Source: an uncultured Chloroflexota bacterium
GTDB taxonomy: Bacteria > Chloroflexota > Dehalococcoidia > SAR202 > UBA11138
Direction: 5' to 3'
Length of the DNA stretch: 9,725 nucleotides
NCBI GenBank assembly: GCA_913046025.1
Contig: CAJWRP010000050.1
Coordinates: forward strand, 1-9,725
Below the pieces are notes generated by a model. That model did not search any database. It was not told where the DNA came from and worked only from the letters and a program-made list of their open reading frames with translations. Made by a program: the position numbers and the translations under genes. This document shows, piece after piece, positions 1 to 6,915 of this stretch. Numbering within the stretch: the first letter of the stretch is position 1; every line of letters starts with the position of its first letter.

Positions 1-75
1 AGCTGAATTACGACTAATATGGGATCTTTCTTGGTATCTGTTGTCATGCGCCAAACTCCATGAATTAGAAGTTGG

Positions 76-90
76 AAATTGGCCCAATTT
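76..90. promoter_or_regulatory. 15-bp perfect palindrome (possible operator)
   Basis: The arms AAATTGG (76-82) and CCAATTT (84-90) are perfect inverted repeats around one central base. The site lies in the gene-free stretch 1-198, about 110 bp past the end of the MFS gene. It could be an operator for a gene beyond the left edge. A 7-bp dyad can also arise by chance in about 10 kb, so support is weak. Confidence 0.2.
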
Positions 91-100
91 TACCAGAGAA

Positions 101-119
101 GCCCTGAATAGGCTAGGGC
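101..119 (-). terminator. Weak hairpin downstream of the MFS gene
   Basis: GCCCT (101-105) and AGGGC (115-119) form a five-base-pair GC-rich stem with a nine-base loop, about 80 bp after the MFS stop codon in its direction of transcription. On the minus strand the stem is followed by a pyrimidine-rich TTCTCT rather than a clean T-run, so it is at best a weak intrinsic terminator. The rest of 1-198 shows no convincing gene. Confidence 0.25.
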
Positions 120-198
120 GTGGAATGTCCTTTCAGTAAATCGTAGAACGAGGTATTAGAGTGTTGTGTGCGAAATGCCCGCTTCGTGCTTTGTGCTA

Positions 199-1491
199 CT
201 AACGAAAGGTGGCCGGTGCGTCTCCTGACGTGGGCGGCAGTAAGGGCTGGGACGGACGCCTGGCCAAAGCAATAAGAAGTGCGGCCGTAGCCATCATGGC
301 TATCAGAGTAACCAGCGATGTGGTGTAACTTCCGGTGTTGTCGAATATCCAGCCGGCATAGATGGGTAACATGATGGAACCGACTACGTCGGATGCCCGC
401 ATGATGCCGGTGAGCGTACCGTAACTCTTTCGTCCGAAGTAATCGCCTAGGGCCAGCCACTGAAGCACCACCGTGCCCTCGTAGACGGCCAGTAGTATGA
501 CAAAGGGGTAGAGCACCCACACCGCATCTATCCTTATGACCAGAGACATGGCCACAGCTGACGCCAGTAGGCCGCCAACCAACATTGGCTGGAAAGGCAG
601 CTTTTGGCCTGCGAAACCCGACCCTAGCCGGAACGGAATGGAAAGGAAAAAGAAGAGTGACACCAGTCCTGCAGCCGATTGCTCGTCCATGCCCTTCCAC
701 ACCATTATGGGAATAATGTGTACCATGATGGCAGTCTCCGCTGAAATTCGCAGAGTGGATGAGCCAAGAATCAGCCAAAATGCCTTGGTGCGCATGGCCT
801 CGTACGCAGTGAAATCCCTTTTTATTGAGACATCGCCAGTTTCTCCCTTTACCGTGTTTGGCTGGAGTTCCGGTTCGTTCTCAGGGGTTAGACCCATACG
901 TTCGGGAGAGTGACGCACTAACAGGGACAGGATTAGGCCAGCCACTATGATTAATATGCCCGAGTACAACAGAGTTGTTCTCCAACCAAGCTGCTCAACA
1001 CTTACTCCAATGGGGAAGACGAATATGGCGCCGCCTGCGGCAAATCCAGTAAGAAGGATTGTTAGGGCTATAGCCTTTCGCCGCACGAACCACCGATTTG
1101 TCACGGTAAGCAAAGTCTGGCCGAACCCCAAATGTGTCCCAACCGAGACCACCAGCAGATATACCAGGAGAAAAGGCAGGTAACTATTTACGGTCTGCAG
1201 ATACATAAAGCCCGTGCCGGCCAGAAGACTGCCGACAATAATCAAGGGGCGACCACCATAACGGTCGGCCAGCCAGCCGAAGAAAGGGCCGCCTACGCCG
1301 GCCAGCGCTCGGGAGCTAGTGAAAATAAGTGCAGTCTGAACTGTGGTGAGGGCCAACTCATCGCGAATAGGAATGAAGTAAACAGACGATCCATGTATAA
1401 GAACGCCACCGGTGAAGGCGGCCAGTAGTGCCGTACCTACCAGTACCCACCAGCCGTAATATATGCCCTTGACCCGCGAAGCTATTCGCAA
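199..1491 (-). CDS. MFS transporter, monocarboxylate / oxalate-formate antiporter type
   Basis: This 430-residue inner-membrane carrier belongs to the major facilitator superfamily. Hydrophobic segments run the whole length in a 6+6 pattern, with a hydrophilic loop around residues 195-230 between the halves. The loop between helices 2 and 3 carries MFS motif A (GWLADRYGGRP, about 72-82), and the N-terminus has the YYGWWVL pattern common in monocarboxylate (MCT) and OxlT-like carriers. The probable cargo is a small organic anion; the direction and substrate are unknown. The start is TTG at 1491: an in-frame stop lies upstream and there is no ATG or GTG between it and the TTG. The ribosome site is poor (GAGGT about 13 bases upstream). 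It is divergent from the small membrane protein gene and shares the palindromic promoter region at 1518-1542 with it. The family call is firm; the substrate is not. Confidence 0.9.
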   Translation of the reverse strand: MRIASRVKGIYYGWWVLVGTALLAAFTGGVLIHGSSVYFIPIRDELALTTVQTALIFTSSRALAGVGGPFFGWLADRYGGRPLIIVGSLLAGTGFMYLQTVNSYLPFLLVYLLVVSVGTHLGFGQTLLTVTNRWFVRRKAIALTILLTGFAAGGAIFVFPIGVSVEQLGWRTTLLYSGILIIVAGLILSLLVRHSPERMGLTPENEPELQPNTVKGETGDVSIKRDFTAYEAMRTKAFWLILGSSTLRISAETAIMVHIIPIMVWKGMDEQSAAGLVSLFFFLSIPFRLGSGFAGQKLPFQPMLVGGLLASAVAMSLVIRIDAVWVLYPFVILLAVYEGTVVLQWLALGDYFGRKSYGTLTGIMRASDVVGSIMLPIYAGWIFDNTGSYTTSLVTLIAMMATAALLIALARRPSQPLLPPTSGDAPATFR

Positions 1492-1517
1492 TCTGTATTC
1501 GATGACCTCATGCTGTA

Positions 1518-1542
1518 ATGTAGTATAATTAGTATATTACAT
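1518..1542. promoter_or_regulatory. 25-bp near-palindrome overlapping divergent -10 boxes
   Basis: The 25-bp site has outer arms ATGTA (1518-1522) and TACAT (1538-1542) and inner arms TATA (1524-1527) and TATA (1533-1536). Ten of its twelve base pairs are symmetric. It contains a perfect TATAAT on the plus strand (1524-1529), and its reverse strand reads TATACT (1536-1531). Each could be the -10 box for the gene on its side: the small membrane protein and kinase to the right, the MFS carrier to the left. No good -35 is seen on either strand. The site has the form of a dimeric repressor operator; the regulator is not in the window. Confidence 0.5.
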
Positions 1543-1612
1543 CGGCTGATTACTCGGTCCCTGGTTTGATGGGACTGTCTGCCGTTCAGAATGCATGGAT
1601 TAGGACTAATTA

Positions 1613-1945
1613 ATGAAGTGGCTTTACATTGGGTTCGGGTTTCTGGGAGCTATGGTCGCAGTCGTAATTATGATGGATCGCACCTTCGCTTATTATCGCA
1701 GAATCGCTGAAGCTATCGGCAGGGCAGACGTCGAGTTTAACGTGCTAGTTGTAGTAGGCGGTGCTATGGGTGTTATGCTGATTCCTGTTGGCGTTGGCGT
1801 TGGTCTGCTTATTGCCGTGGCAATCAATTTGGTGATGTTGCGATGGCATTTGGGACCTTTCAAGCGAACCGATGTTGAAGATGACAGCTCTTGGGTCACA
1901 CACAGAAACCAACCCAATAACCCTACTGGCGTCTCTTCCCAATAG
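1613..1945 (+). CDS. Small two-helix membrane protein, unknown function
   Basis: I do not recognise this 110-residue protein. It has a hydrophobic helix at about residues 4-21, a short polar stretch with charged residues (about 22-42, including DRTFAYYRR), a second long glycine- and valine-rich hydrophobic segment (about 44-75), and a polar tail rich in Asn, Ser and Thr. This suggests two membrane passes with a soluble C-terminal tail. There is no signal-peptidase motif and no known domain. The ATG at 1613 has an AGGA (1602-1605) seven bases upstream, which supports translation. The PfkB kinase gene starts 23 bp after its stop on the same strand, so the two are probably co-transcribed, though a functional link is not evident. 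The overlapping minus-strand reading frames have no better start or context. Confidence 0.6.
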   Translation: MKWLYIGFGFLGAMVAVVIMMDRTFAYYRRIAEAIGRADVEFNVLVVVGGAMGVMLIPVGVGVGLLIAVAINLVMLRWHLGPFKRTDVEDDSSWVTHRNQPNNPTGVSSQ

Positions 1946-1968
1946 GCTAGCCAGACGGAACTTAGGAC

Positions 1969-2961
1969 ATGGTCAAATTCGTAACCTTTGGCGAGACGAT
2001 GGCGCAGTACAATGCCTCATATGTCGGCTCATACGATGAGAATGGCCAGTATGTTCTGGACTGCGCCGGCGCAGAATCCAACGTAGCAGTTGACCTGCTC
2101 AGGCTTGGCGTGCGAGATGTCGAGGCCCTCTGGGTGAGCAGGCTTGGCGACGACGAAGCAGGTCACTTTATTCTCAATGAGCTTAGTGATCGAATTCATG
2201 TAGCTGCTCCCACATTTGGCGGTCAACGCACCGGGGTCTCGTTCTTGAACCATCTTTCCGGCGACAAGCACGTCAAGAAGTACAACCGGGAAGGCAGCGC
2301 TGCCAGTCTCCTCACATTCGATGAGGTCAGACCGCATCTCGAAGGTGCCGACGTGCTCCACGTGACTGGTATTACGCCCGCTCTTAGCCATACTTCCCGG
2401 CAAACCACCCTTGAATCGCTGCGTTACGCCAGGAAGTGCGGTATCCCGGTCAGCTTTGACTTGAACTACCGCGAGCAGCTATGGACACCTCCAGAAGCGA
2501 GAGCCGTGGTTGACGAAATGATTCCTTATGCGTCGCTGTTCAAGCTTGGCCACGACGAGGCTGAGGCCATATGGAACAAGGGCTATAGCGCGGAGCAGTA
2601 CGCCTCAAACTTACAGAGGATCAGCGGCGGGGTGGTGGTGGTAACCAGAGGTATGGATGGTGCTGTGGCCTGTGATGGAGAGACTCTAGTGGAGCATTTA
2701 GGCTACGCGATAGACGCGTTGGATCCCGTGGGTGCAGGTGATGCCTTTGTCGCAGGCTTCTTGGGCAGTATCTTTGAGAGGAATGGGTTGCGTGAGTTCC
2801 TCCATTTGGATAGAGCAGAGCGAAAGTTAGAGATTCAGAAAGCGTTAGAGGTCGGCAACGTTTGCGGCGCACTAACCTGCACCCGCTATGGCGACACCGC
2901 TGCCATGCCTACGATGCGCGAAGTTCGAGAGTTTTTGGATAGACAGAAGGCCTTGACCTAG
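1969..2961 (+). CDS. PfkB-family sugar kinase, 2-keto-3-deoxygluconate kinase type
   Basis: This 330-residue protein is a full-length cytosolic ribokinase/PfkB-fold kinase that phosphorylates a sugar or sugar acid with ATP. The N-terminal beta strand VTFGETM leads into the substrate region, including CAGAESNVAVDLLRLG. The motif FDLNYREQLW (163-172) is typical of 2-keto-3-deoxygluconate (KDG) kinases. The C-terminal PfkB signature DPVGAGDAFVAGF (252-264) holds the anion-hole glycines and the catalytic base Asp258. The ATG at 1969 has GGAA eight bases upstream. It lies 23 bp behind the small membrane protein gene and converges on the NHL gene, with only 22 bp between the stop codons. KDG kinase acts in hexuronate and galactonate breakdown, but no KDPG aldolase or dehydratase is in the window, so fructokinase or another PfkB specificity remains possible. 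Confidence 0.88.
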   Translation: MVKFVTFGETMAQYNASYVGSYDENGQYVLDCAGAESNVAVDLLRLGVRDVEALWVSRLGDDEAGHFILNELSDRIHVAAPTFGGQRTGVSFLNHLSGDKHVKKYNREGSAASLLTFDEVRPHLEGADVLHVTGITPALSHTSRQTTLESLRYARKCGIPVSFDLNYREQLWTPPEARAVVDEMIPYASLFKLGHDEAEAIWNKGYSAEQYASNLQRISGGVVVVTRGMDGAVACDGETLVEHLGYAIDALDPVGAGDAFVAGFLGSIFERNGLREFLHLDRAERKLEIQKALEVGNVCGALTCTRYGDTAAMPTMREVREFLDRQKALT

Positions 2962-3006
2962 TTCAGAGCGCCCGGGTTAATTGCTATACTCGCGCGAATT
3001 TCTGAA
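2962..3006. terminator. Possible convergent terminator dyad
   Basis: TTCAGA (2962-2967) and TCTGAA (3001-3006) are perfect inverted arms, with inner GCGC (2968-2971) able to pair with GCGC near 2991-2995, leaving an AATT-containing bulge and a loop of about 20 bases. The dyad starts right after the kinase stop and its right arm overlaps the 3' end of the NHL gene, so it could serve both convergent genes. There is no T-run after either arm, so this is a weak call. Confidence 0.25.
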
Positions 3007-3853
3007 GTGCGTTTTCCGCCCCGACCTCAGCCACATACACCGCCCCGGCGGCGTCAATCCAAATGCCGTGTGGATAGCCCCTGAACTCGCCAGGTCCCTC
3101 GCCGTGCTGGTTCCACTTGCCGACCATTCTTCCGTCTAACGACATTACGTGGATGCCTTCGTGTCCTGTCGCGATGTGAAGTAGGCCGTCATCGGCAAGC
3201 ACAGAGTCGTTGGGCCCAGGGACGCCTGGCCACTCTCTGAGGAAGTTGCCGTCAACGTCAAATACCTGGCAGCGGTCGTTCTCCCTGTCCAGGACGTACA
3301 CATTGTTGTCGGCGTCTATCGTAACGTCGTGCGGAAGGTTGAACTGGCCAGGGCCTGTCCCGTCCTCTCCCCAGGATGTAATCAGCTCGCCCTTCGCCGT
3401 AAATCGGTGCACACGATTTTGGCCGTATCCATCGCCAACGAAGATCTCACCAGCGGGAGACATGACAGCTCGCGTCGGCCGATTGAATGGCGAACCAAGC
3501 TCTCCCGTCTGGCCCTTGACTCCGATCGTCATGAGCAGCTCACCCGAAGGAGCGTATTTGCGCACGGTGTGGTCCGCGCTGTCGGTCATGAATATCTCGT
3601 CATTTGGACCAATCCACATTCCGTGAGGGGTGGCATACAGGTCCTCACCCCAAGTGTCCAGCAGCTTGCCGTTAATGTCGAAAACCAGCACCGCACCTCC
3701 GGTTACATCTGGGTAAGGCCATTCGCGAATGGCAACATAAGTCTTGCCGTGCGAGTCCACGGCCACGTCTGATGCCACGCATTGGTTTGGTAGTTCCGCC
3801 CATTCTTCCACAAGCTCGTATCGGTAGTTTCCGAAGCCAAAGGTTGCTGTCAT
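2984..3853 (-). CDS. NHL-repeat beta-propeller, peptidyl-alpha-hydroxyglycine lyase (PAL)-like
   Basis: This 289-residue protein consists almost wholly of NHL-type repeats of about 45-50 residues, for example GSPFNRPTRAVMSPAGEIFV and GPGQFNLPHDVTIDADNNVYV, giving a six-bladed propeller. Three repeats carry His in the same strand position: PHG (His77), PHD (His175) and PHG (His262). Their spacing resembles the three zinc-binding histidines of the amidating lyase PAL, so a metal site in the central channel is plausible. There is no PHM monooxygenase domain, signal peptide or membrane anchor, so classical peptide amidation is unlikely and the protein should be cytosolic. Its true substrate is unknown; a lyase or lactonase-like role is a guess. 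The ATG at 3853 is preceded by AAGGAA six bases upstream, which fixes the start. It is divergent from the LLM gene and convergent with the kinase gene. Confidence 0.8.
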   Translation of the reverse strand: MTATFGFGNYRYELVEEWAELPNQCVASDVAVDSHGKTYVAIREWPYPDVTGGAVLVFDINGKLLDTWGEDLYATPHGMWIGPNDEIFMTDSADHTVRKYAPSGELLMTIGVKGQTGELGSPFNRPTRAVMSPAGEIFVGDGYGQNRVHRFTAKGELITSWGEDGTGPGQFNLPHDVTIDADNNVYVLDRENDRCQVFDVDGNFLREWPGVPGPNDSVLADDGLLHIATGHEGIHVMSLDGRMVGKWNQHGEGPGEFRGYPHGIWIDAAGAVYVAEVGAENALQKFARV

Positions 3854-3923
3854 TGCGTGTTCCTTAATTAAATTAGTTTTAGTTACGCATGATAGTCGTT
3901 TCTTTAAGGAACCGGAAATGTGT

Positions 3924-3929
3924 TATAAA
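3924..3929 (+). promoter_or_regulatory. Candidate -10 box for the LLM gene
   Basis: TATAAA (within TTATAAAT) matches five of six consensus -10 bases and lies about 150 bp before the LLM start, placing the inverted-repeat region 3940-4019 inside the transcribed leader. The best -35 candidates at suitable spacing (around 3899-3906) are poor, so this is tentative. Confidence 0.25.
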
Positions 3930-3939
3930 TCTCGGTGAG

Positions 3940-4019
3940 TCATCAGATGAGGGGGTGTGTTGACCTGATGCCTTTATTACGTTTGAGGAACACCCCGCTG
4001 CTCTTCATTGAACTCATCT
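3940..4019 (+). promoter_or_regulatory. Nested inverted repeats in the LLM leader (possible RNA structure or operator)
   Basis: Two seven-base arms sit side by side, AGATGAG (3945-3951) and GGGGTGT (3952-3958). Their perfect complements follow in nested order: ACACCCC (3990-3996) and CTCATCT (4013-4019). The result would be a stem continuous on its 5' side, with a 16-base bulge on the 3' side and a 31-base apical region. The start also forms a DNA palindrome, TCATC-A-GATGA (3940-3950). I match it to no known riboswitch class. It could be a leader structure or paired protein-binding sites; both are inference. Confidence 0.35.
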
Positions 4020-4075
4020 CTTAGTTAAAGAAATGAAGACGGAACTCCCGCGACTCTGAAGGAGATATACAGAAT

Positions 4076-5041
4076 ATGGACAATCAGATCAGAAAATTTG
4101 GAGTGCTCTTGCCTACCCGTGGAGTGCTGGTTTACGCCGATGGAGCACAGCCTAAAGTAGAGCTTAACTGGCAGATGGCCGAGACGGCAGAGCGAATCGG
4201 ATTCGATTCAGTCTGGGTGGGAGACAGTATTACGTCTAAACCCAGAATGGAGCCTTTGACGACTATGGCCGCTATTGCTGCGCGTACTCAAAGAGTCAAG
4301 ATCGGTACGGCAGTAATGCTCACGGCCCTGCGACACCCTGTCCACCTGGCGCATGCGCTGTCCACCATAGACAACATCTCCAATGGTCGCACCATCTTGG
4401 GTGTCGGCGCGGGCAGGGGAGACAATGCTATGTATATTCAAGAACATACGACAGTGGGTGTCCCGATAGAGGAGAGGGCTGATCGCATGGAAGAGGGCCT
4501 GCGCCTAATGCGAGAGCTGTGGATAAAGGACAACGTAACCAGTGAAGGCCAGCACTATCCAGTAAACGACGTCACACTGGAGCCCAGGCCCGTTCAACCC
4601 AGCGTCCCGATTTGGATATCAAGCAACTGGGTACAACGGGGCCTTCGACGCGTTGCCGAGCTAGGCGATGCCTGGATAACAAACGTGACCACTCCGGAAA
4701 TTTTCATGAAGTGCTGGGACCGCATCTCGGAACATGCGGTAGCCGCCGGTCGAGATCCTCAGTCCATCACTCGCTGTCTCTACATATCAGTCAACCTGAA
4801 TTCTGAGGAGGAGTCCCTTAGAGAGGGCGACGCTTTCATGCAAGCCTACTATGGCAGGCCTTATGAAGCGGTCAGTAAGCAGTTGTTATGCGTATTCGGG
4901 CCACCGGAGAAGTGCGCTGAGGCCATCAATAACTACAAAGCAGCTGGGGTAGACTATTTCATAGTTCGCTTTGCATCGCCAAACCAGATGTCGCAGATGG
5001 CAACCTTTACAAACGAGGTGCTGCCTCTGGTCGTGGCCTAG
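4076..5041 (+). CDS. LLM-class (luciferase-like) flavin or F420-dependent oxidoreductase
   Basis: This 321-residue protein is a bacterial-luciferase-fold TIM barrel of normal family length. Family marks in order are: an N-terminal strand with FGVLLPTRG (about 8-16), AERIGFDSVWVGDS in the second strand, the TQRVKIGTAVMLTALRHP block, the phosphate-binding type loop GVGAGRGDN (109-117), and LEPRPVQPSVPIWISS (168-183). The enzyme uses reduced FMN or coenzyme F420; the sequence does not decide which, and the substrate is unknown. It is probably cytosolic and oxidises or oxygenates a small organic compound. The ATG at 4076 follows AAGGAG (4059-4064), a strong site with slightly long spacing. It stands alone on the plus strand, divergent from the NHL gene and converging on the alpha/beta hydrolase gene. 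Confidence 0.88.
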   Translation: MDNQIRKFGVLLPTRGVLVYADGAQPKVELNWQMAETAERIGFDSVWVGDSITSKPRMEPLTTMAAIAARTQRVKIGTAVMLTALRHPVHLAHALSTIDNISNGRTILGVGAGRGDNAMYIQEHTTVGVPIEERADRMEEGLRLMRELWIKDNVTSEGQHYPVNDVTLEPRPVQPSVPIWISSNWVQRGLRRVAELGDAWITNVTTPEIFMKCWDRISEHAVAAGRDPQSITRCLYISVNLNSEEESLREGDAFMQAYYGRPYEAVSKQLLCVFGPPEKCAEAINNYKAAGVDYFIVRFASPNQMSQMATFTNEVLPLVVA

Positions 5042-5076
5042 ATCGACCTGTCGTTGAACCGTGAGGAACCAACTGA

Positions 5077-5088
5077 TGCCTATAGGCA
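5077..5088. terminator. 12-bp palindrome between convergent genes
   Basis: TGCCTATAGGCA is a perfect palindrome in the 50-bp gap between the stops of the LLM gene and the alpha/beta hydrolase gene. As RNA it would be a short GC-capped hairpin with no T-run. Its position between two convergent ends suggests a bidirectional terminator; the structure itself is weak. Confidence 0.25.
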
Positions 5089-5091
5089 GGC

Positions 5092-6105
5092 CTAGCTCGC
5101 CAGCAGCTCCTTCAGCGCTTCGTTGAGGAACTGGGTGTCTACGGGGTTGCGACCTGGGCCGCCGGCCAGGTGCCCCCAGATGGAGGATATGATTCGCAAT
5201 TCGGCGTTGGGCATCAGGCTGACTTCTATTTCGCTGTCCTCGGGAGGGAAGTACTGGTCTGTCCGGGAGGGCATCACCAGCGCCCTGGCCTTGATGGAAC
5301 CGAGGGCCTTTTCGAAGCTGCCTTTGTACAGCGCGTTGGCGCTGATGTCACCGGCTTGCCACGTAGCCACCATGGCCAGCAGGTCGTTAGCGTCGATACC
5401 CAGGAATCGCTCCTCCCACGCCTTTACGATGTAGTCCTCTATAGAAGAGAAGCCCATATCTAGGTACACCTTTTCGCGGTAGAAGGCCTGCGACGGTCCC
5501 CAGCCTGCGTACACTCGTGCAGCGGCTCGAACGCCCTTGGCAGGCTGCATGATGTATTCGCCCTCGTTCCAGTTGGAGTCGGCCTTGAGCGCCGCCTTAA
5601 CGCCTTCCAAAAAGACGTAGTTGTGCCGCGAAGTTTGGGCGGAGCCACACCAGGGGGCGATACGTTCCACCATGTCCGGGTACATCGCGCCCCAGTGAAA
5701 AGTCTGCATGGCCCCCATGGAGAAACCGCAGACCAGCGCGACTTGCTCGATGCCAAAGTTCTCTGCAACCAGTCGGTGTTGAAAGCTGACGTTGTCGAAA
5801 TACGAAACTAATGGGAAGCGGCTGGCGTTATGAGGCGAGTCTGTGTTGCTCGGTGAAGACGATAGGCCGTTGCCAAACAGGTTCGGCACAATGATGAAGT
5901 AGCGCTCTGGGTCCAGCGCCATGTTGGGCCCTATCATAGGCTCGTTGGCAACGTGGTCGGCGCTGAAAAAGGTCGGAAATACGACGGCGTTGTCATGGGC
6001 CGCGTTTAGTACTCCGTAGGTCTTGTAGGCTAGGTGGGCCTTGCGAAGCGTCTCACCGCACTGCAGCACAACGTCTCCAAGCTCATATTTTTGAAAATCA
6101 GGCAA
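5092..6105 (-). CDS. Alpha/beta hydrolase, homoserine O-acetyltransferase (MetX)-like
   Basis: This 337-residue cytosolic alpha/beta-hydrolase-fold protein has the MetX-type layout. The nucleophile elbow GFSMGAMQ places Ser129; the acid is probably Asp283 in SRTDQYFP and the base His312 in WGHLAGGPG. The N-terminal block LRKAHLAYKTYGVLN and IIVPNLFGNGLSSSPS parallel the MetX fold. However, the classical GGSMGG elbow, the NLLGGC-GSTGP-like loop and the GHDAFL ending are replaced, so true homoserine acetylation is unlikely and an ester or acyl hydrolase of a small carboxylate is more probable. The start is TTG at 6105: an in-frame stop lies upstream without any ATG or GTG, and GGAG sits eight bases before the TTG. 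It is the last gene of the minus-strand cassette, 27 bp after the aldolase. Confidence 0.85.
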   Translation of the reverse strand: MPDFQKYELGDVVLQCGETLRKAHLAYKTYGVLNAAHDNAVVFPTFFSADHVANEPMIGPNMALDPERYFIIVPNLFGNGLSSSPSNTDSPHNASRFPLVSYFDNVSFQHRLVAENFGIEQVALVCGFSMGAMQTFHWGAMYPDMVERIAPWCGSAQTSRHNYVFLEGVKAALKADSNWNEGEYIMQPAKGVRAAARVYAGWGPSQAFYREKVYLDMGFSSIEDYIVKAWEERFLGIDANDLLAMVATWQAGDISANALYKGSFEKALGSIKARALVMPSRTDQYFPPEDSEIEVSLMPNAELRIISSIWGHLAGGPGRNPVDTQFLNEALKELLAS

Positions 6106-6132
6106 AACCTTTACTCCGAAATAGAAGTGATT

Positions 6133-6888
6133 TTACGTGTTACCCAAGTTATTCAGAAAGTTGCGTGCGCCTTTGGCAACCCAGGGCGTCCATGGAATGC
6201 CCAGAAAACGTGCGCCCTTGGCTATGTAATCGTTGGCCGTATCGTCGTTGACCAGCGCACCGGCGATCTTGCCATTGCCGACTATCTTGGCGATAGCCTC
6301 GTCGATGATCTTTAGCACGTCCGGATGGGTTGTCTGGCCTATGAGCCCCATGCTTTGCGCAAGGTCTCCAGGTGCGACGTAGAAGACGTCTATGTGATCT
6401 ACGCTGGTTAGCTCGTCCAGGTGGTCCATCGCTGCGATGTCCTCAATGAGTACGGTGACTAACGTCTCGTCGTTGGCCTTCTGGAAATAGTCGGTCACGC
6501 CGAAAGCCTGTCGTCCTGCGCCCATGCCCCTGTTTCCGATGGGAGCGAACTTGCAAGCGTCAACCACCGCCAGCCCATCCTCTCGTGTGTTGATGTGTGG
6601 CACCATGATGCCCTGCGCACCGACGTCGAAGGTGCGGTAGATAATCTCCGGTCGGTTAGCGCCCACGCGTACAACGGAGGTTATGCCCCAGATGTCGCAA
6701 GCCCTGGTCAGGTCTGGAACGTGGCCATAGTCGACGGGTCCGTGCTCGGCCTCGATCAGTATAGAGTCGAAACCGAACTGGCCCATGAGGTCAATCATGT
6801 CCGGCGGGTGTGGCCCGCCCATGAGCATAGTCACGACCTCGTCATTTCGTAGCTTTTGCTTGGCCCTGTTTACTCGTAACTCAGGCAT
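6133..6888 (-). CDS. HpcH/HpaI family class II aldolase
   Basis: This 251-residue protein is a metal-dependent pyruvate-type aldolase (HpcH/HpaI/2-keto-3-deoxy-rhamnonate aldolase family), which splits 2-keto-4-hydroxy acids into pyruvate and an aldehyde. All key sites are present: EHGP with His49, the pyruvate-binding Arg74 (VVRVGAN), the metal ligands Glu149 (VLIED) and Asp175 (APGDLAQSMG), and GAQGIMVPHI (90-99). Glu149 and Asp175 fall at the numbers they have in E. coli HpaI. It should be cytosolic and hexameric like its relatives. The ATG at 6888 follows GGAAG seven bases upstream. It sits between the deacetylase and alpha/beta hydrolase genes with 27 bp on each side, so co-transcription is likely. 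The aldehyde partner cannot be predicted. Confidence 0.92.
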   Translation of the reverse strand: MPELRVNRAKQKLRNDEVVTMLMGGPHPPDMIDLMGQFGFDSILIEAEHGPVDYGHVPDLTRACDIWGITSVVRVGANRPEIIYRTFDVGAQGIMVPHINTREDGLAVVDACKFAPIGNRGMGAGRQAFGVTDYFQKANDETLVTVLIEDIAAMDHLDELTSVDHIDVFYVAPGDLAQSMGLIGQTTHPDVLKIIDEAIAKIVGNGKIAGALVNDDTANDYIAKGARFLGIPWTPWVAKGARNFLNNLGNT

Positions 6889-6915
6889 TAAGAGACTTCC
6901 AATGTTTGCATTTCA

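Noticed and set aside
113..778. A 221-codon minus-strand reading frame overlapping the end of the MFS gene.
   Set aside because: It lies mostly inside the MFS gene in another frame, and its translation is rich in His, Arg and Ser with no domain or membrane pattern.
2029..2403. A 124-codon minus-strand reading frame inside the PfkB kinase gene.
   Set aside because: The kinase frame has clear family motifs across this stretch; the opposite frame has none and no ribosome site was evident.
3210..3772. Long plus-strand reading frames opposite the NHL gene.
   Set aside because: They are antisense to a repeat-bearing propeller gene with a clear start and ribosome site, and they show no family resemblance.
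4057..4070. The ribosome-site region GAAGGAGATATACA is identical to the leader familiar from T7 gene 10 and expression vectors.
   Set aside because: The surrounding sequence has no T7 promoter, tag or vector sequence and continues as native intergenic DNA, so this is a chance match to an optimal Shine-Dalgarno region.
1969..6888. Kinase and aldolase considered as one keto-deoxy sugar acid pathway.
   Set aside because: They lie on opposite strands and far apart, and an HpaI-type aldolase cleaves the unphosphorylated acid, so it would bypass the kinase; no direct link can be supported.
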